From Mallotus nudiflorus (lineage: Eukaryota > Streptophyta > Magnoliopsida > Malpighiales > Euphorbiaceae), in the NCBI GenBank assembly GCA_947683625.1, contig CANTUR010000428.1, positions 1-64,000 of the forward strand: a DNA stretch of 64,000 nt, in the 5' to 3' direction. Of the stretch, positions 46,491-59,640 are shown piece after piece. The position numbers and the translations under genes are program-made. Under the pieces are notes generated by a model. It ran no database searches, had not been told where the DNA came from, and saw nothing but the letters and a program-made list of their open reading frames with translations. Each line of letters begins with the position of its first letter. Position 1 is the stretch's first letter.

Positions 46491-48699
46491 TTTTTCTATC
46501 ACTCTTGTTGTTTACCTTCTCTTTGCCCTTAGAATTATTTTACTGATTCTTATACTTCAATGTTCCATCATTGATCTCCAAATGCAGATTTACTATTTTT
46601 CCCTAAATTGCCCCCAGAGCTACATTTTTCCTCCTAATTTTTAATAGAGATGATGACACTAAGATCATCAATTTTATTGGAGAATAAAGTCAAACACATG
46701 CCTCTTATTATGATTGGATTCATCAATGCTTTGCTAACATTCTTCTTTTTCTTCATGTTTGCAACCAAAATCTTTTATTTATTATTTTTCTTTTTCTTTT
46801 ATACTTTTTTATATGCCTTTATTTTTGCCTAAGCTGCCCGTTTTGGTTTTCAACTTAGCAAACTTGCTTTAACTTTTGCTTGAGCCACCATTGTGGGTTT
46901 TCAACTTAGGAGGCTAAAATTTTTTACTTTTTTCATTCTTTTTCTTTTTTTTTAGATTTGGCTATAGTCTTTTGGCTCACTACTATTGTTGATCCTTTCA
47001 CTTACCAACCTGATTAGTTGCAATCCTAATAAAATTAAATATGTAGAGGCAAGTATATTAGAGCTTAAATGAACTTAGGCTACTAAGCCATTTGGATTCT
47101 CAAGATATAATAGGACACTAGACTTACAAGTAGAATTATGGAAGGATAATGTAAAGTGAAAATACACCAAAATAATGATCTCATAACTTTGACATTTTAA
47201 TTTTCATTATGTTTTTTCTTTCCAATCAAATACTTATACAGTATGATAAAGACAAATATGCAATATTTGAACTCAACTTTCAAATTCAAATTTATTTATT
47301 CATTCATTAGGGTAAAAATGAGCACATTCATTACATCATATTATAAAACTCTTGTTATCAGTTATTCCTTTAAGATTTTCTAATTGAATATTTATCTCAC
47401 ACCTTTATTTCCTTAATTTTTTCCTCACTAGCCCTTTATGGTTTCTTTAATTAGTGGATCCTCTTTTTTACTTTTCCTAATTTTTTCCTATCAACCCTTT
47501 ATGGTTTTATTTAATTAGCAGGATCCTCTTTTTTATTTTTTCCTAATTTTTACCTACTAGCCCTTTATGGGTTTTTTGGATAGCAGAAATGTCCTAATTT
47601 TTGCCTAACTAGCCATTTTAGTTTTCTAGTCAGCGGAATTTTATTTTTTATTTTTTATTATCATTTTTTTGAAGGTAATATTTCTTGACATTATCTAAAT
47701 TGATGGGCTATGTGAATTCACCCCTTTTGCATTACCCATGGTAGAATTTGTCTAACTAAATAGGGTTATTTTCTAGTTTAGCCTAAATTGTACTCTTGGA
47801 TCTAATACCATAGCTCCTTGCTTCTTTTAAAACTAGATCTTTAACCTTCATTTATTTGAGCTTGACTTTCCTATTGAATGTCATAATTATCCTTCATTAA
47901 TTCTCTTGAGTGTGGAATGAAACGTCTCTTCTCTTTTAAAGACTTAATTTTCTATAAGTAGCATTATTTCTTCACTTCCACACACAAGTGAAAATGGTAT
48001 TTCATCTATTGAAGTGCACACTATGGTCCAATATCTCTATAATGCCAATGGAAGATGCTTAGTTCAATCTCTAGAAGGATTTTCATGACATTCACATTAG
48101 TTACTTCAATTTCTTTACTCGTTTACCTAAGGTTAGTATAATGGAGACTTATGATGTTGATCCTATATTTCTATAATAAAGTTGTTGTCTTTTCCTCGAA
48201 TTGTAGATAAGAGTTTTCTTTATAACCTTGGGCAACTATTTTTACCCCCAGTGTCCATGCAATGCAATTGGCTTTATCATTCTTTCCTACTCATTCTAGT
48301 TTAAGTCATGAAAGCTTTTGTTCAACTGGTTTTACTTTTAGAACAAATGGGAATAAAGTGTTCCATAGTTCTTTTATTTTTTAGCTCTTTCATATTTTTA
48401 TAAGATTAAGTAAATACTACCCTTTGTTTTTCTTTGTTTTTATTAATTTTTCCTCTCTTTAGTGGTTACATCATATGACATACGAATGTTCTTCAAATTT
48501 TCATTTATGCCTATATTGAATGAATTTAATTGAATTAAATTTATATTAAAAATGCACATACGGTCAATATTATAATGCATTGTAACATTAGGGTGCACAT
48601 TACATAAGTAAACAAAATTAAAATTCTTATCATCAATCATTGAAAAAAGAAAAGAATTTTCAATAAATTGAAATGTTATTTAAAGAAAAAGAGCAACAA

Positions 48700-49590
48700 A
48701 ATTATTTTCAACTAGATGCTAAGGATGTCAAGTCTCATGGTAGTTCTCCTTTAGGTGGTAGAAATGACAACTAGTCTTCCATTTCCTCAATAACTTCCTC
48801 AATCACCTCTTTTTTAATCTCTTTTGGCAGATGGCTGAGATTCTTTCTTTTATCTTCATTTTTTAGGGCCATCAGGAGATTCCTCTTTGCTAATTCTTAA
48901 GTTGATCACCAATGCAGTTGGGGGTGGTACATTTTGATAGTTAAGGAAAGCATTTTTTTTATACAAGGATTTGGATTTGATTTTTTAAGGTTTAAGATCT
49001 TTCTAGAGTATATAAGGTTTTGGATCTCATGTTTAAGGTGAGTACAATTATCTAAGAGATATCTAATGGTTTGATGGAATTTGCAGTAGCTATTTAGGTC
49101 ACAGCCTAGGAAGTTTAAACTTAATGGTTTTTGGTTAGTTAAAGGTTAAAGTAAGCTCTTATACATTAGGTGCTCCAAGACCTTTGATAAAGGATGGTCA
49201 AAGTTTGAGAACCTTCTTTTTTATTGTATTGCATGGATACTTGTAACTTGGCTAGTGTTTCTTTGTTGAGTGCCCCTAGTTTGGTAATTCTTCTTTTTTA
49301 TACTTCTTATGTTTTCCTTCTTCATTTACATGGTAGGAATAACTTTAACAACATTCGAGGGTTGGCCATTGCTATTATCACTAGGAATAACAATAGGTAG
49401 AATAACAACAACAGGTAGAATAGTAACGGTAGTAAGAATATCATCAGTAGGGTGAACATCAACAGTGGGTGGAATAGTAGGAGCAATATGTATCATTTTC
49501 ACTATAAGAGGTGGTATAAATCCAACCAAAACCTATTTCAATTCATCTCAAATCATAGCCCTTAGGTCATCCATGGAATAATTTCCTTTT
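48700..49590 (-). pseudogene. gag remnant of copy C
   Basis: The start region near 49575 resembles 'M-DDLRAMI*DELK', like the gag starts of B and D. It is followed by a Pro/Ile/Thr-rich piece (49529-49326), which is the variable N-terminal linker. The capsid core is deleted: 'KKRRITKLGALNKE' follows directly. The 3' part (48900-48700) keeps decayed 'KKDESPDGPKN'-like and terminal sequence. More damaged than B or D. Confidence 0.55.
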
Positions 49591-49932
49591 TATTGTTCCA
49601 TCCCTTCAGCTTAAGTTTAACAATGTTTTTAAGTAAAGCAAATTGATGAGGCTCTTTTATAAGCCGTGAAGGATCCCTTTTTCCATGTAACTTGGACTTG
49701 AAGTGGTTCTCCTTAACCTACCACCTTTATATTTCTAAATATAGAAAGGCCTGAATAAATCTATAACGGCTACAAAATACGGTGTTAGTATAATGCATGA
49801 AATGCATGTATGCATGGTGCACATGCATAACAAGGTTAAGTAATAAGTAAAAAGTAATAAGTAAAAAGTTAAATGTACAACATACATCCTTCCAACCTTA
49901 TTCCTCCCATACTGAAATTCAATGGTGAGTCT

Positions 49933-51529
49933 TGTAAGCACCTAATTTTAGGATGCATTGATATACAAATGCGACAGAGGATCTGATGATGATAATTCAT
50001 TATAAATAGCTCTTTAGAATTTTAAATTTCAAATTCATGGCTAAATTGCAAAGATTTTAAGTACTTGATTGCAAAATCTTTCATTTCTTCTATGGACCAA
50101 ATTCAAAATATAAGAAAAATTTAAGAAGGGTCAGGTTGTAAAATTCCAGATCATAATTGTGTAATTCCAATCAAAATTCCACATTTCTGATTGAAAATGT
50201 AGAATTTCGATAATTTTGATTGGAATTCTATATTTATAACCATAAATAAAGAATTTTGATAGGAATTATACTAGTATTATAAGGTTTTGACTTATTTTTT
50301 AGTAATTTGATTGGTCAAAAATTGATTTTTATTTAATTTTTTTTAAAAAAATCAAATATAAATATGGTTATATGCATTTATCCCAGTTCTTTTTTTTAAG
50401 ATAATGGATTTTGCAATTATCCATTCCATTAATAACTTACAAAAGGATAAAGAGCTTTTATCTTGTATATGGGTATTTTTAACATTGAAAAAAATTTTGA
50501 AAGAGAGGATTTGGGGAAGAAGAAAAAAAACAAAGAAAAAAGAAAAAAAATAGAGTGAAAGCATTTACAAAAAATCTTTAACATTCAAAATAAAACAATG
50601 AGCCTTGAAGGAGAAAGACAAGAAACTCTACTGACTCTATTAAAAAACGGTGATCAAATCCTTTTTTGAGGAGCAAATCTAGCGACATCTGCATCATCAT
50701 CCCCATCTTTTCTTTATTTCTTTTTTATTTCATTTATTTTTTTGTTTTATTTTTATTATTTTCTTTATTCATTCTTTTATAATCATTTTTCTAGTTTTGT
50801 TGTTTGTTTTTTCATTTTTTTGGTTATGGCGATGAGCAAATATGAAGGACATGATTGCACTCTTAAAATTATTTAAAAATCCATAGGATGTTATGGATTT
50901 AATTCTATAGTAGTTTTTTTATTAGATTTCAGGTTTTTATATTCTGTGTTTTTTACATTATTTTTTTTATTATTTATTTGGGTATGTAATAAATTAATTT
51001 TAATTTATGTATGTAGGAATTGTAATAGCCTCAATAGTGGGAATTGTGAAATAATGAAATCCTTTATTTAATTTTCTAAATTAAAATCATTTAGTAATTA
51101 GGATCATTTGGTAAAACCTAAATTAAAAGTAATAGTGGTTATAGATTAATATTAGGTTGTATGAAATCAAATTAGGATTTTTTAGAAGAAATGATTAAAT
51201 TGCTTATTTGATCTTTTTTATTTAATTGTTTTTGTATGTTTTATGTTTTTGGGTTTGTCTTTATTTTTAATTCGTTTTGGGCCCCAAGCTCATATTTGGG
51301 GTTAGCCCATTTAAAATAGGCTTCTAATTAAATTTTAGATTTTAATTAACTTTACAATCAATTTAGGCCAATTAGGTTAATTTAGACTTAGACCCACTTT
51401 AGTTTAATTAAAATTAACTTAGACTTAGCTCAGTCCATAAATTATTTCTTTTAAATAAATAGACTTAGGCCCATTTTTCACTTAAATTAAAAAAAAAATT
51501 AGAACTAGACCTATTAACTCAAACCCAAT
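49933..51529 (+). repeat. LTR E of the gag-only family, interrupted by D
   Basis: Opens TGTAAGCACCTAATTTTAGGATGC and follows the family LTR for ~1.6 kb, then stops at 51529 where the D LTR begins in opposite orientation (TGTAGATGACAGGG). The last ~300-600 bases and anything beyond are outside the window, so E may be a solo LTR or the 5' LTR of a longer element. Left flank AGTCT (49928-49932). Confidence 0.72.
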
Positions 51530-53713
51530 TGTAGATGACAGGGTTTAGCACACACCCAAGGTTTTAGCAACTATGATACTGTTTGAGCTCAAGGCTCTAG
51601 AGAACACACTAACCATTGTCATAAAGACATGGCGTGGAGATGAGGAGTTGCCACCGAGGGTAATAACTGGGATAAATAAAAATGGTAGTACTCGATTCTC
51701 TAAAAGAAAATTAGCACCGCAACCAGGAGATTCTGGATACAGAATACCAACTTCTTTTAGTCTTGTGTTCATTTAGAATTATTTTATAAATTACTATATT
51801 ATCCTCTATTTACATGCAATTTCATATAAACCCTTATTTAAAAATAATTAACTCAAGGCAAACTAGTCATGAAAATACATGTAAAAAATGCATTCATTTA
51901 AATTCATAATCCTTAAGTTAGTCTAATCTACATTGATTTTAATCAAATGAGCTGACTCTGCATGATTTAATTTAAAAGTGAACCTAAAGACTAATGGGCC
52001 TAATTACTATTTAATTATGAAATATTTAAATTAGTTGGTTTAATTTTATATGTTTTAATTATAAGGTGATCTTAAATCTACAAGTTATAGAAAAGGCTTT
52101 TATTTAATGGGCTAAGTCTAAATTAATTAAATTAAATTAAGTGGACCTATATATAATTAACTAAATGGGCCTAAATTATCTCTAATCTAAATCTAGTTAA
52201 TTATGGGCCTAAAATGCATTTCAATTAAAATCTAGACCTATTAAATGAGATGGGCTAATAAAGAACTACTTAAACCTAAAAAATTTTAAATGGGTTAGAG
52301 CCTAATATGGGCCTAGGGCCCAAAACACATAAAAAGAATAAATATTCCAAAAATGATAAAAAATCAAAACGAACAAATAAAAAAGATTAACCATGCAATT
52401 AAATTATTTTATCTAAAAAACCTAATTGTAATTAACATGCAACCAAAATTAATCTACTGCCTTTATTGATTTTAATTAGGGTTTACCAAATTGAACCTAA
52501 TTTACTAATTAATTTTTTAAGAACAAGAGAATTAAATTTTCATTATTCCCACTATTAGGGCTATTACAAAATCTACCAAAATAATAAAAAAATGAAATTA
52601 AAATACAACCCTTAAGAAGAAAAATTAAACAAATTCAAAACCTAAAAAAATAAACTAAACTAAACTAAACATAGTAAAATAAAATAAAATTAGGATCTTG
52701 ACTCTTGGCTTTCGTTCATGGATTCTTCGTGAGTTTCCTTTGTTCAATCTTGTATTCATCACCAGAATCATAAACATAAAGAATGAAAAAAAGAAAATAA
52801 GATTATAATTAATGAGATAAGAAAAATAAAATAATGAAAATAAAATCTGAATAAAAGACACATAAATAATAAAATAATAAAACAAAAAGAAAATAATGAC
52901 ATAAAAAAAAGAACTAATAAAAAGAAAGGAGTAGAAGATGAGTAATGTTATGCAAATGCTATTTGAATGCCCCTCATAGTAGGATTTCATCATTTTGAGA
53001 AAATTGACTATGTAGTTTCTTGATTTCTAGACTTTTAAAAGAATGTACTTTGTTTCTTTTTGTTTAAAAAATGGGGTTTTGAAAATGGCAGTATTAGGTT
53101 AGGTCTTCTCTTTTTGTCTCAATCAACTCTATTGCAGTAGTTGATCAAGTTTTTTTTTTACCCTCATCCTCTTTTTTTCTTCTTCTCTACCAATCTTTTC
53201 TTTTTATATCCCGTTCCTCAGCTAACCGCTTACATGATCACAAGAGTTATGTGATCACAGTAGCTCTGATCTCACAAGATAAGAATTTTAACTTCAAAAA
53301 AGAAGATTATACATGTAAGAGACGGGTACTGGACTGAAACCTATAGATAAATACTCAAATCAATTTATTTAGAAATTAAATTTGGACTAATCACAGTGAG
53401 AAAAAATATTTTTACTTAATTTTTTAGCACCTCGACATTCCAAAATATTGATCGGCATTGTGTAATGCCGATTGGCATTGTATAATGCTTATCGGCATTA
53501 TGCAATGTCGATTGGCATTACATAATGCTAGTTGCACATTTCCAAATATACCTTTGCAAAAGTCAATTTTTTATCATTAAACCTAAAAAATGTTGCAATT
53601 TAGTCCTTAAAATTATGAAACTTGACATTAGAGGTCAATTTTTTTATTAAATTGTCATCATAGAGTCATTCATCACATTCATGCACAATTGCATCCTAAA
53701 TTAGGTGCTTAAA
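51530..53713 (-). repeat. Copy D 3' LTR (2184 bp)
   Basis: Left end TGTAGATGACAGGG is the inverted LTR end (...TCTACA). Right end ...GGTGCTTAAA is the inverted, decayed start TGTAAGCACC. Collinear with 62251-64000: 'tgtttgagct' is at 51580 and 62304, and 'aagaaaattgac' is at 53000 and 63710. It contains a run of 'cgattggcatt' units (53455-53530). The 112-codon minus frame 52655-52993 is low-complexity. Confidence 0.85.
53455..53530. repeat. Short ~19-bp tandem repeat in copy D LTR
   Basis: Units of 'atgccgattggcattgtat' type recur four times (gatcggcattgtgtaatgcc, gattggcattgtataatgct, tatcggcattatgcaatgtc, gattggcattacataatgct). Each contains the near-palindrome 'ggcatt...aatgcc', so the block can fold on itself. 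Confidence 0.8.
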
Positions 53714-53729
53714 GTTACCCCCCTTTATT
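53714..53729 (-). other. Polypurine tract of copy D
   Basis: Minus strand 'aataaaggggggtaac' adjoining the LTR start, in the same position as in B and C. Confidence 0.75.
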
Positions 53730-53849
53730 ACTATTTGTTTGACAAATTGCCGCAAAGCAATAGAAGCACACAATTTTAAAGGAAAGAATTAGGGTACTTA
53801 ATTATATCTTAATTAATGGATTGATGCTTAAATTATTGTGCAATTTTTA

Positions 53850-54740
53850 AGCAAGATGCTATGTTTAGTATGCTTCACTATATTTCTTGTAGAACATCTA
53901 GTGAGATATATGCAAATGAATTTCACTATATTCCCTATAGGACATTTATAATTTCATGATTTAAGAACATGTTATGACTCCTATGGAACGTCTAGCAATA
54001 ATACCATAAATAATGTATAGTGTTTGGTGAACTACATTATATTCCCTTTGGGACGTCTAGTGAGATATATGCAAATGAGTTTTCCTATATTCCCTATGGG
54101 ACGTTTAGCATTTTATGATTTTAGAACATGCTATAGCTCATGTGGAATGTCTAACAATAATACCAAAACTACTGTGTAGTGTTTAGTGAACTATACTATA
54201 TTCCTTTTGGGACATCTAGTGAGATATATGCAAATGAGTTTTGCTATATTCCCTATGGGATGTTTAAAATTTCATGATTTAAGAATATGATATAGCTCTT
54301 GTGGAACATCTAGCAGTAATACCATAACTATTGTGTAGTGTTTGGTGAACTGCACTATATTCCCTTTGGGACGTCTAATAAGATATATGCAAATGAGTTT
54401 CACTATATTCCTTATGGGATGTTTAGTGTTTCATGATTTAAAAAAAAACATGTTATAGTTATTGTGGAACATCTACCAATTTGTGATTTAAAATTTCTCT
54501 ATATTCCTTGCGGGATGTTTAGTGATTTATGATTTGAAAAATCTACTATAGTTTATGTGGAATGTCTAGCAATGATACAATAACTACTATGTAGTGTCTG
54601 GTATATCAAAAGATTTAAAAATTCATGTTATAAATGCTTTGTAGCATATAATATATTGAATTTGAAATTCATGTTAAGACTACTGGGCAGTGCATAATGA
54701 AATAATATGAAATTTCTATTATAACTACTGTGTAGCATAT
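53850..54740 (-). repeat. Gamma array with 159-bp higher-order period (copy D)
   Basis: 'tgcaaatga' recurs at 53911, 54070, 54229 and 54388, an exact 159-bp step. Each repeat holds three ~53-bp sub-units built on 'tatattccctatgggacgt' and 'gtggaacatctagcaataat'. Beyond 54480 it decays to single sub-units. Confidence 0.88.
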
Positions 54741-55059
54741 AACAAAACAAATTTAAAATCTTTGACAAAAATGACAATGCATGTAAAATGCAAAAATTGA
54801 ATTCTGTAATAATATTTTGTACTCTATACTTGACAAAGGATTTAGAATTTTAATACAGACTAACTATGTAATTAATAATTCTATGAATTATTAATTAATG
54901 CTATGAATTTCATGAGTTAATGAATGGACCAAATTGTAAGGAAGAAATTTGGACTTAAATGCAAACAAAGTTAAAGGACTAAAGTGGATGTTTGCCATTT
55001 TAATCCAAACTTTGTATTTTGCTGATTCATTCTTCATTTCACTTATCCTTTTCATTGCT

Positions 55060-56220
55060 TATCGATTATGCTGCAATCCATAATCACGATTAGCTGTAAC
55101 CCTTTCATTGCTTACTAATGATACTGCAATCCATAATTGCTCGTGAGTCGCAACCCTTTTATTACTCACTGATAGTGTTACAATCCATAATTGCTTGCAA
55201 TTAGCTATAACCCTTACATCGCTTGCCTTTAATGCTATAATCCATAATTGCTCACAAATTGATTGCAATCCTTTCATTGCTCATCTTTGATAATGATATA
55301 GTCCATAAATGCTCGTTAATGATGCTGCAACCTATAATTGCTTGCAAATTGACTACAATCCTTTCATTGCTCACCTTTAATGATGCTACAATCCATAACT
55401 ACCTGTTGATGATGCTATAACCCATAATTTCTTGCAAATTGACTACAATCCTTTCATTACTCGCCTTTGATAATGCTATAGTCCATAACTACTCCCTGAT
55501 GATGCTGTAACCTATAATTTCTTGCAAATTGGTTGCAATCCTTTCATTGTTCACCTTTGATGCTACATTCCATAACTGCTCGCTAATGATGTTGTAACCC
55601 TTTCATTGCGTGCTAATTGACTACAATCCTTTCATTGCTCACTTTTGATAATGTTATAGTCCATAGTTGCTCGCTAATAATACTGCAACCCATAATTGCT
55701 TGTAAATTGATTGTAATCCTTTCATTGCTCACCTTTGATGCTACAGTCCATAACTGCTCGTTGATGATGCTACAACCCTTAATTGCTTGCAAATTAACTG
55801 CAATCCTTTCATTTATCGCCTTTGATAATGCTACAGTCTATAACTGCTTGCTGATGATGTTGTAACCCATAATTGCTTGCAAATTGACTGCAATCCTTTC
55901 ATTGCTCACCCTTGATAATGCTACAGTCCATAACTACTTGCTGATGATTCTGTAAACCATAATTGCTTGCAAATTGACTGCAACCCTATCATTGTTCACC
56001 TTTGATAATGCTGCTGTCCATAACTACTCGCTGATGATGCTACAACCCATAATTGCTTGCAAATTGATTTCAATCCTTTCACTGCTCACCTTTGATAATG
56101 CTATAGTCCATAACTGCTTGCGATTAGCCGTAACCCTTTCATTGCTTGCTTATATTTCTGATTAACTGTAACCCTTTCATTTCTTACCGTTACTACTGTA
56201 GTCCATAACTGCTCATGATT
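55060..56220 (-). repeat. Beta array with 90-bp period (copy D)
   Basis: The phrase 'gcaaattgactgcaatcc' falls at about 55351, 55441, 55531, 55619, 55709, 55796, 55886, 55976 and 56066, steps of 87-90 bases. The unit holds one long and one short form of the 57-bp copy A unit ('tgctcacctttgataatgct', 'acagtccataactgctcg'). Period 90 is a multiple of 3, so long repetitive frames such as 55617-55865 appear; they are not genes. Confidence 0.9.
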
Positions 56221-56734
56221 TTTAGTTGTTTGAGTCGAATGCTTTGAATTCTTTCTGCTGACTGATTAGCATTTTTGTTGACTGACTTTAAATTTTGCTA
56301 TGTTAACTGATTAGAATTTCTCAACTAAAATTTCAAATATTGTTGTGTTAACCATCTCTATAAGTTGGGTGCACTTCCTTCTGGATTTACAATTCCTATA
56401 GACTTGTTGAAATTATCTTCAATCATGATGAATGTTCAAAAGCACATTATAATTTTTAAAATTATTAGAAAATTCATCTCTTTTTCATGAGATAGCATGC
56501 ACTTAATGAATCTCACTATTTTTTTATTTTCATGACTATAATTTATTTGCCATTTGCAGAGGTCAGAGGCATCATTAACCATCTTATGTTGAGAGTATAT
56601 CTTTTACCAAGTGAAGAGCTTACTTTCACACTTAATTTTAGGGAGAATTTGCTAAACAAAACTTATGAAAAATTGAGCATAAAAAGATCAAATTCTGAGT
56701 ATCAAAATAGCCTTTGAATTATTTTTGTGCCTTT

Positions 56735-57080
56735 CTTCCTTATCCAAGTATTCCCTCGCCTTTCTCATATTACTCAACATGGATACCACTGGAAAGGTCC
56801 TTTGGATACTTATACTATTACAGAGCATTGGAGCAGTTTTTGGCATGGTCTTCTTTTAGTATTCCCCCACCTTTTTTGTATTACATAATGTGAATACCGC
56901 TAGAAGTTTCATGTTTATATGCTTACTCATTTTTTAGCATTGGAGTACATTATGCTTTCTCTTATTATAATTCTCCTTTTAGTATTCCCCCTCCTTTCTC
57001 ATATTAGTTAGTGTGGATATCATCAAGGGATTTTGTACTTGTACTCATTTATGAGCATTGGAGTAGATTATATACACATT
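56735..57080 (-). repeat. Alpha array (copy D)
   Basis: About three units of 'tattccctcgcctttctcat' and 'attactcaacatggatacca' plus 'gagcattggagtacattatg', the inverted counterpart of 42440-42770. Confidence 0.8.
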
Positions 57081-57569
57081 TATCATTCAAAAGATTGAAA
57101 TGATTCTTTGAAATTTAAGCAATTTATGCTTTATGTCCAAAGATTTTGTTTTTACACATTCTTCCCCTCATTTGGGTGCAAAGCAAGCATTAGATTGATT
57201 AGAGTTTATAAGTTCTTAAAATAAAACTATTAACTTCTCCTCTGAATTTTGCAAGGCTAAAAAGAGTCATTATGACCAAAGGTCATGAGATAAGCTTTTC
57301 ACACATGATCTCATGAAGTGGATGAATTTATTTTCAATTTGTGAATTTTATTATTAAGATGGTACTTTATTACAAAATCTAAGGAAATAGAGTTCTGTTA
57401 CTTCCTTTTATTATCTTAGTGAATGTTTGGCATTTTTTATCTTACCCATTCTAATTTATGTATCGGTTTCTTTCCCTTTCTTCATTCTCTTTTGTTTTTC
57501 CCTATATAAAAAACCATAAGTTAGTATGGTCTATTCACAAGCAAATAAATTTTGTCAAAATGTAATGTT

Positions 57570-58510
57570 ATTCTTTTACATTCTTCCCTTTTGATTGTGG
57601 TGATAATGTCTCTATCATTAAGGTCATGATACTCCACCATTGAAGTTGTGGCTTTGGGCTACATTTGTATTTCTGCCATTCCATTAATGCTATGGTAAAG
57701 GGCTTCATTCCTCTTCTTGATCTCTCCTGTAAAAAAGGTTCAGGCATTAGAGATCTTGTTTCATGATCAAATATTTTTTCAGAGTGCATTCATTTTAGGT
57801 TTAGAGTGCATTGTTTCCTTTTATAGGGCTGACAAATGTATTAATGACATATTGGACCTTCTCATCACCATATTCTATACCCTACACTAGTCTAATTATT
57901 GTGGAGATATATTCTAGATGATGCTCTAGATAAGACTATGGAGATGGACATTGAATCTGAGGAGCTTAAGTGTCCTATCTAATCTCTTAAGGTCACTAGG
58001 ATGATGCTTTTGCAAGAATCACTATTAGTGATATTCCTTTACTGGATGGGCCCATTAGGCTCTTGAGGTCTAAAGTCCTAATGAGTATTAAGTTCACCTT
58101 TTTAGTGCTACCCTTTTCCTTTTAGATGCTTCACATGTGGACATTTTGACTACCTTTCTGCATTCTTACAACACTAATTTTGAATATTAATAACAAAGTA
58201 TTTACACAATCTTGCATAGGCTTAAAGACTTTATTATCAAAAGGAAAAAATTTCACAACATATGTATACAAGTGTATGCATGTTATGTATGACATGTATG
58301 ATCCTAATAGGTCTCCTGTTTGGAACAGAGCTTTATTACTAATCTTAGAGTGTAAGAATGAGGTGCCTCGTCAATAGCCTGTAGGTTTGAGCATTCAATG
58401 TCTTGCTATTATTATTTTTAATGTCAGAGCCTCTAATATAGTTTGTCAAATATATGATCATGCTAGTAAGTGGGATCCATGGCTTGACATTAGAGCTTAT
58501 GATTGACCGA
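57570..58510 (+). pseudogene. Antisense frame in copy D
   Basis: Runs opposite to D's gag. The first part (57590-57790) gives 'FDCGDNVSIIKVMILHH' then 'GFGLHLYFCHSINAMVKGF' and 'IPLLDLSCKKGSG', close to copy B. Later parts give 'RITISDIPLLDGPI' (near 58015), 'LPFCILTTLILN', an open piece at 58180-58377 with 'FTTYVYKCMHVMYDMYDPNR' and 'SPVWNRALLL', and an end at 58500 'KWDPWLDIRAYD'. No known domain recognised. Stops and shifts throughout. Confidence 0.55.
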
Positions 58511-59640
58511 TGCACTATTGAATTTTTCCTTTTACTATTGCTTTTGTTGTATGATACCTGATGTATTTACATGCTTCTTTTTGCCTTGAGATCTCTTATA
58601 CTGGCTCTTATACTTTAGTGTTCCTTCTTCACTCTTTGAATGAAAACTTACTATTCTGTAATTTGCCCCTATAATTACATTTTGCATTTAGTTTCATTCT
58701 GGAATCATTCAAGCTATTCTAGCAGTCTTTTTTTTTGTGCAAGAGACCTAATTCATTTACTACTATTGTTAATCATTTGACTTACTAACCCTATTAGTTA
58801 CAATCTCATGCATTAAAGATATAGAGTAGTGGGCGAACTGACTGAAGTGAGTTCTTGCTGATGAAATCAATTAGACTTGCTCTTTAAAAAACTCTTAAGT
58901 TGAATATGAGGCTTGATGCTGGTGCAATGATTAATGATAGTTATAAGGTATGAGTTGCAATGCAAGTTATTGAGCCATCTAAATTCCCAAGGTACAAGGG
59001 GACACTAAACTTATAAACAAAATCATAAAGGGGTGGCAAAAAAGAAAACATAACTAAAATAGTAATCTCATAGCTCTGATTTAGCTTTCATTATATATTG
59101 TCTTTCCATTTAGATACTTATGCAGTATGATAAAGATAATTATGCGATATTTGAACAAAAATTTCAAATTCAATTTTACTCATTCATTAGGAAAAAAATA
59201 AGAACATCCATTACATCACATGGTACAACTCCTGTTATCAGCCAGTCCTAAAATTTTCTCTCTAATTTTTACCTTAATATTCTTTTTTCATTCTCTCTCT
59301 TTTTTTTATCACTATTTTTATTTTTTCCTGAAATTTCCTATCTTCAGAATTTACATCTTGGGATATATGAATGTTCATTGAATTTGCATTTATGCCTATA
59401 CTAAATAAGTCTAATTGAATCAAATTTTTACATCAAACATGCAAATGCAATCAATATCATAATGCATAGTACCATCAGGATGCATAGTACATAAGTAAGC
59501 ATAATCAGAACTCATATTATTAATCACTAAAACAAAAAAAGTTCTAAAGAAACTAAAGTTTTATTCAAAGAAGACAATAAGAAAATTTATTTCCTATTCT
59601 AAATGTTAAGGATGCTGGGTCTCAAGGTGGTTGTCCTTCA
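58511..59640 (-). other. Copy D spacer between gag and antisense frame
   Basis: No gene seen. The stretch 59095-59260 is the family block also found at 25100-25290 and 40780-40960, inverted here relative to those two, and near 47200-47400. Confidence 0.65.

Larger units (their letters stand above)
31480..49932 (-). mobile_element. Copy C of the gag-only family (minus), interrupted by B
   Basis: Reads leftwards. The parts in the window are the 3' LTR (31480-34002), polypurine tract, gamma array (34140-35450), and, beyond the insertion of B at 35904-45795, the antisense frame (on plus), repeats and a broken gag (48700-49590), up to 49932 where LTR E is inserted. The sequence ending at 49932 (ttcaatggtgagtct) continues in copy B as the inverted equivalent near 38345-38365, showing that C is cut there. 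The 5' LTR should be outside the window. Confidence 0.75.
45796..49932 (-). mobile_element. Copy C internal region, right part
   Basis: Continuation of copy C after the B insertion. In plus coordinates: antisense frame 45840-46490, pyrimidine-rich spacer 46490-47200, the common block at 47200-47400 (inverted match of 25100-25290 and 40780-40960), repeated 'ctagccctttatggtt' phrases at 47430-47640, and gag on the minus strand 49590-48700. It ends at 49932 against LTR E. Confidence 0.75.

Noticed and set aside
55617..56165. Repetitive open frames that look like a protein with tandem peptide repeats (ILSLLTFDN...HNCSLMMLQPIIACKL).
   Set aside because: They follow the 90-bp beta array, whose period is a multiple of three, so any frame without a stop repeats. 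No start context, domain or conservation in the 57-bp version supports a gene.
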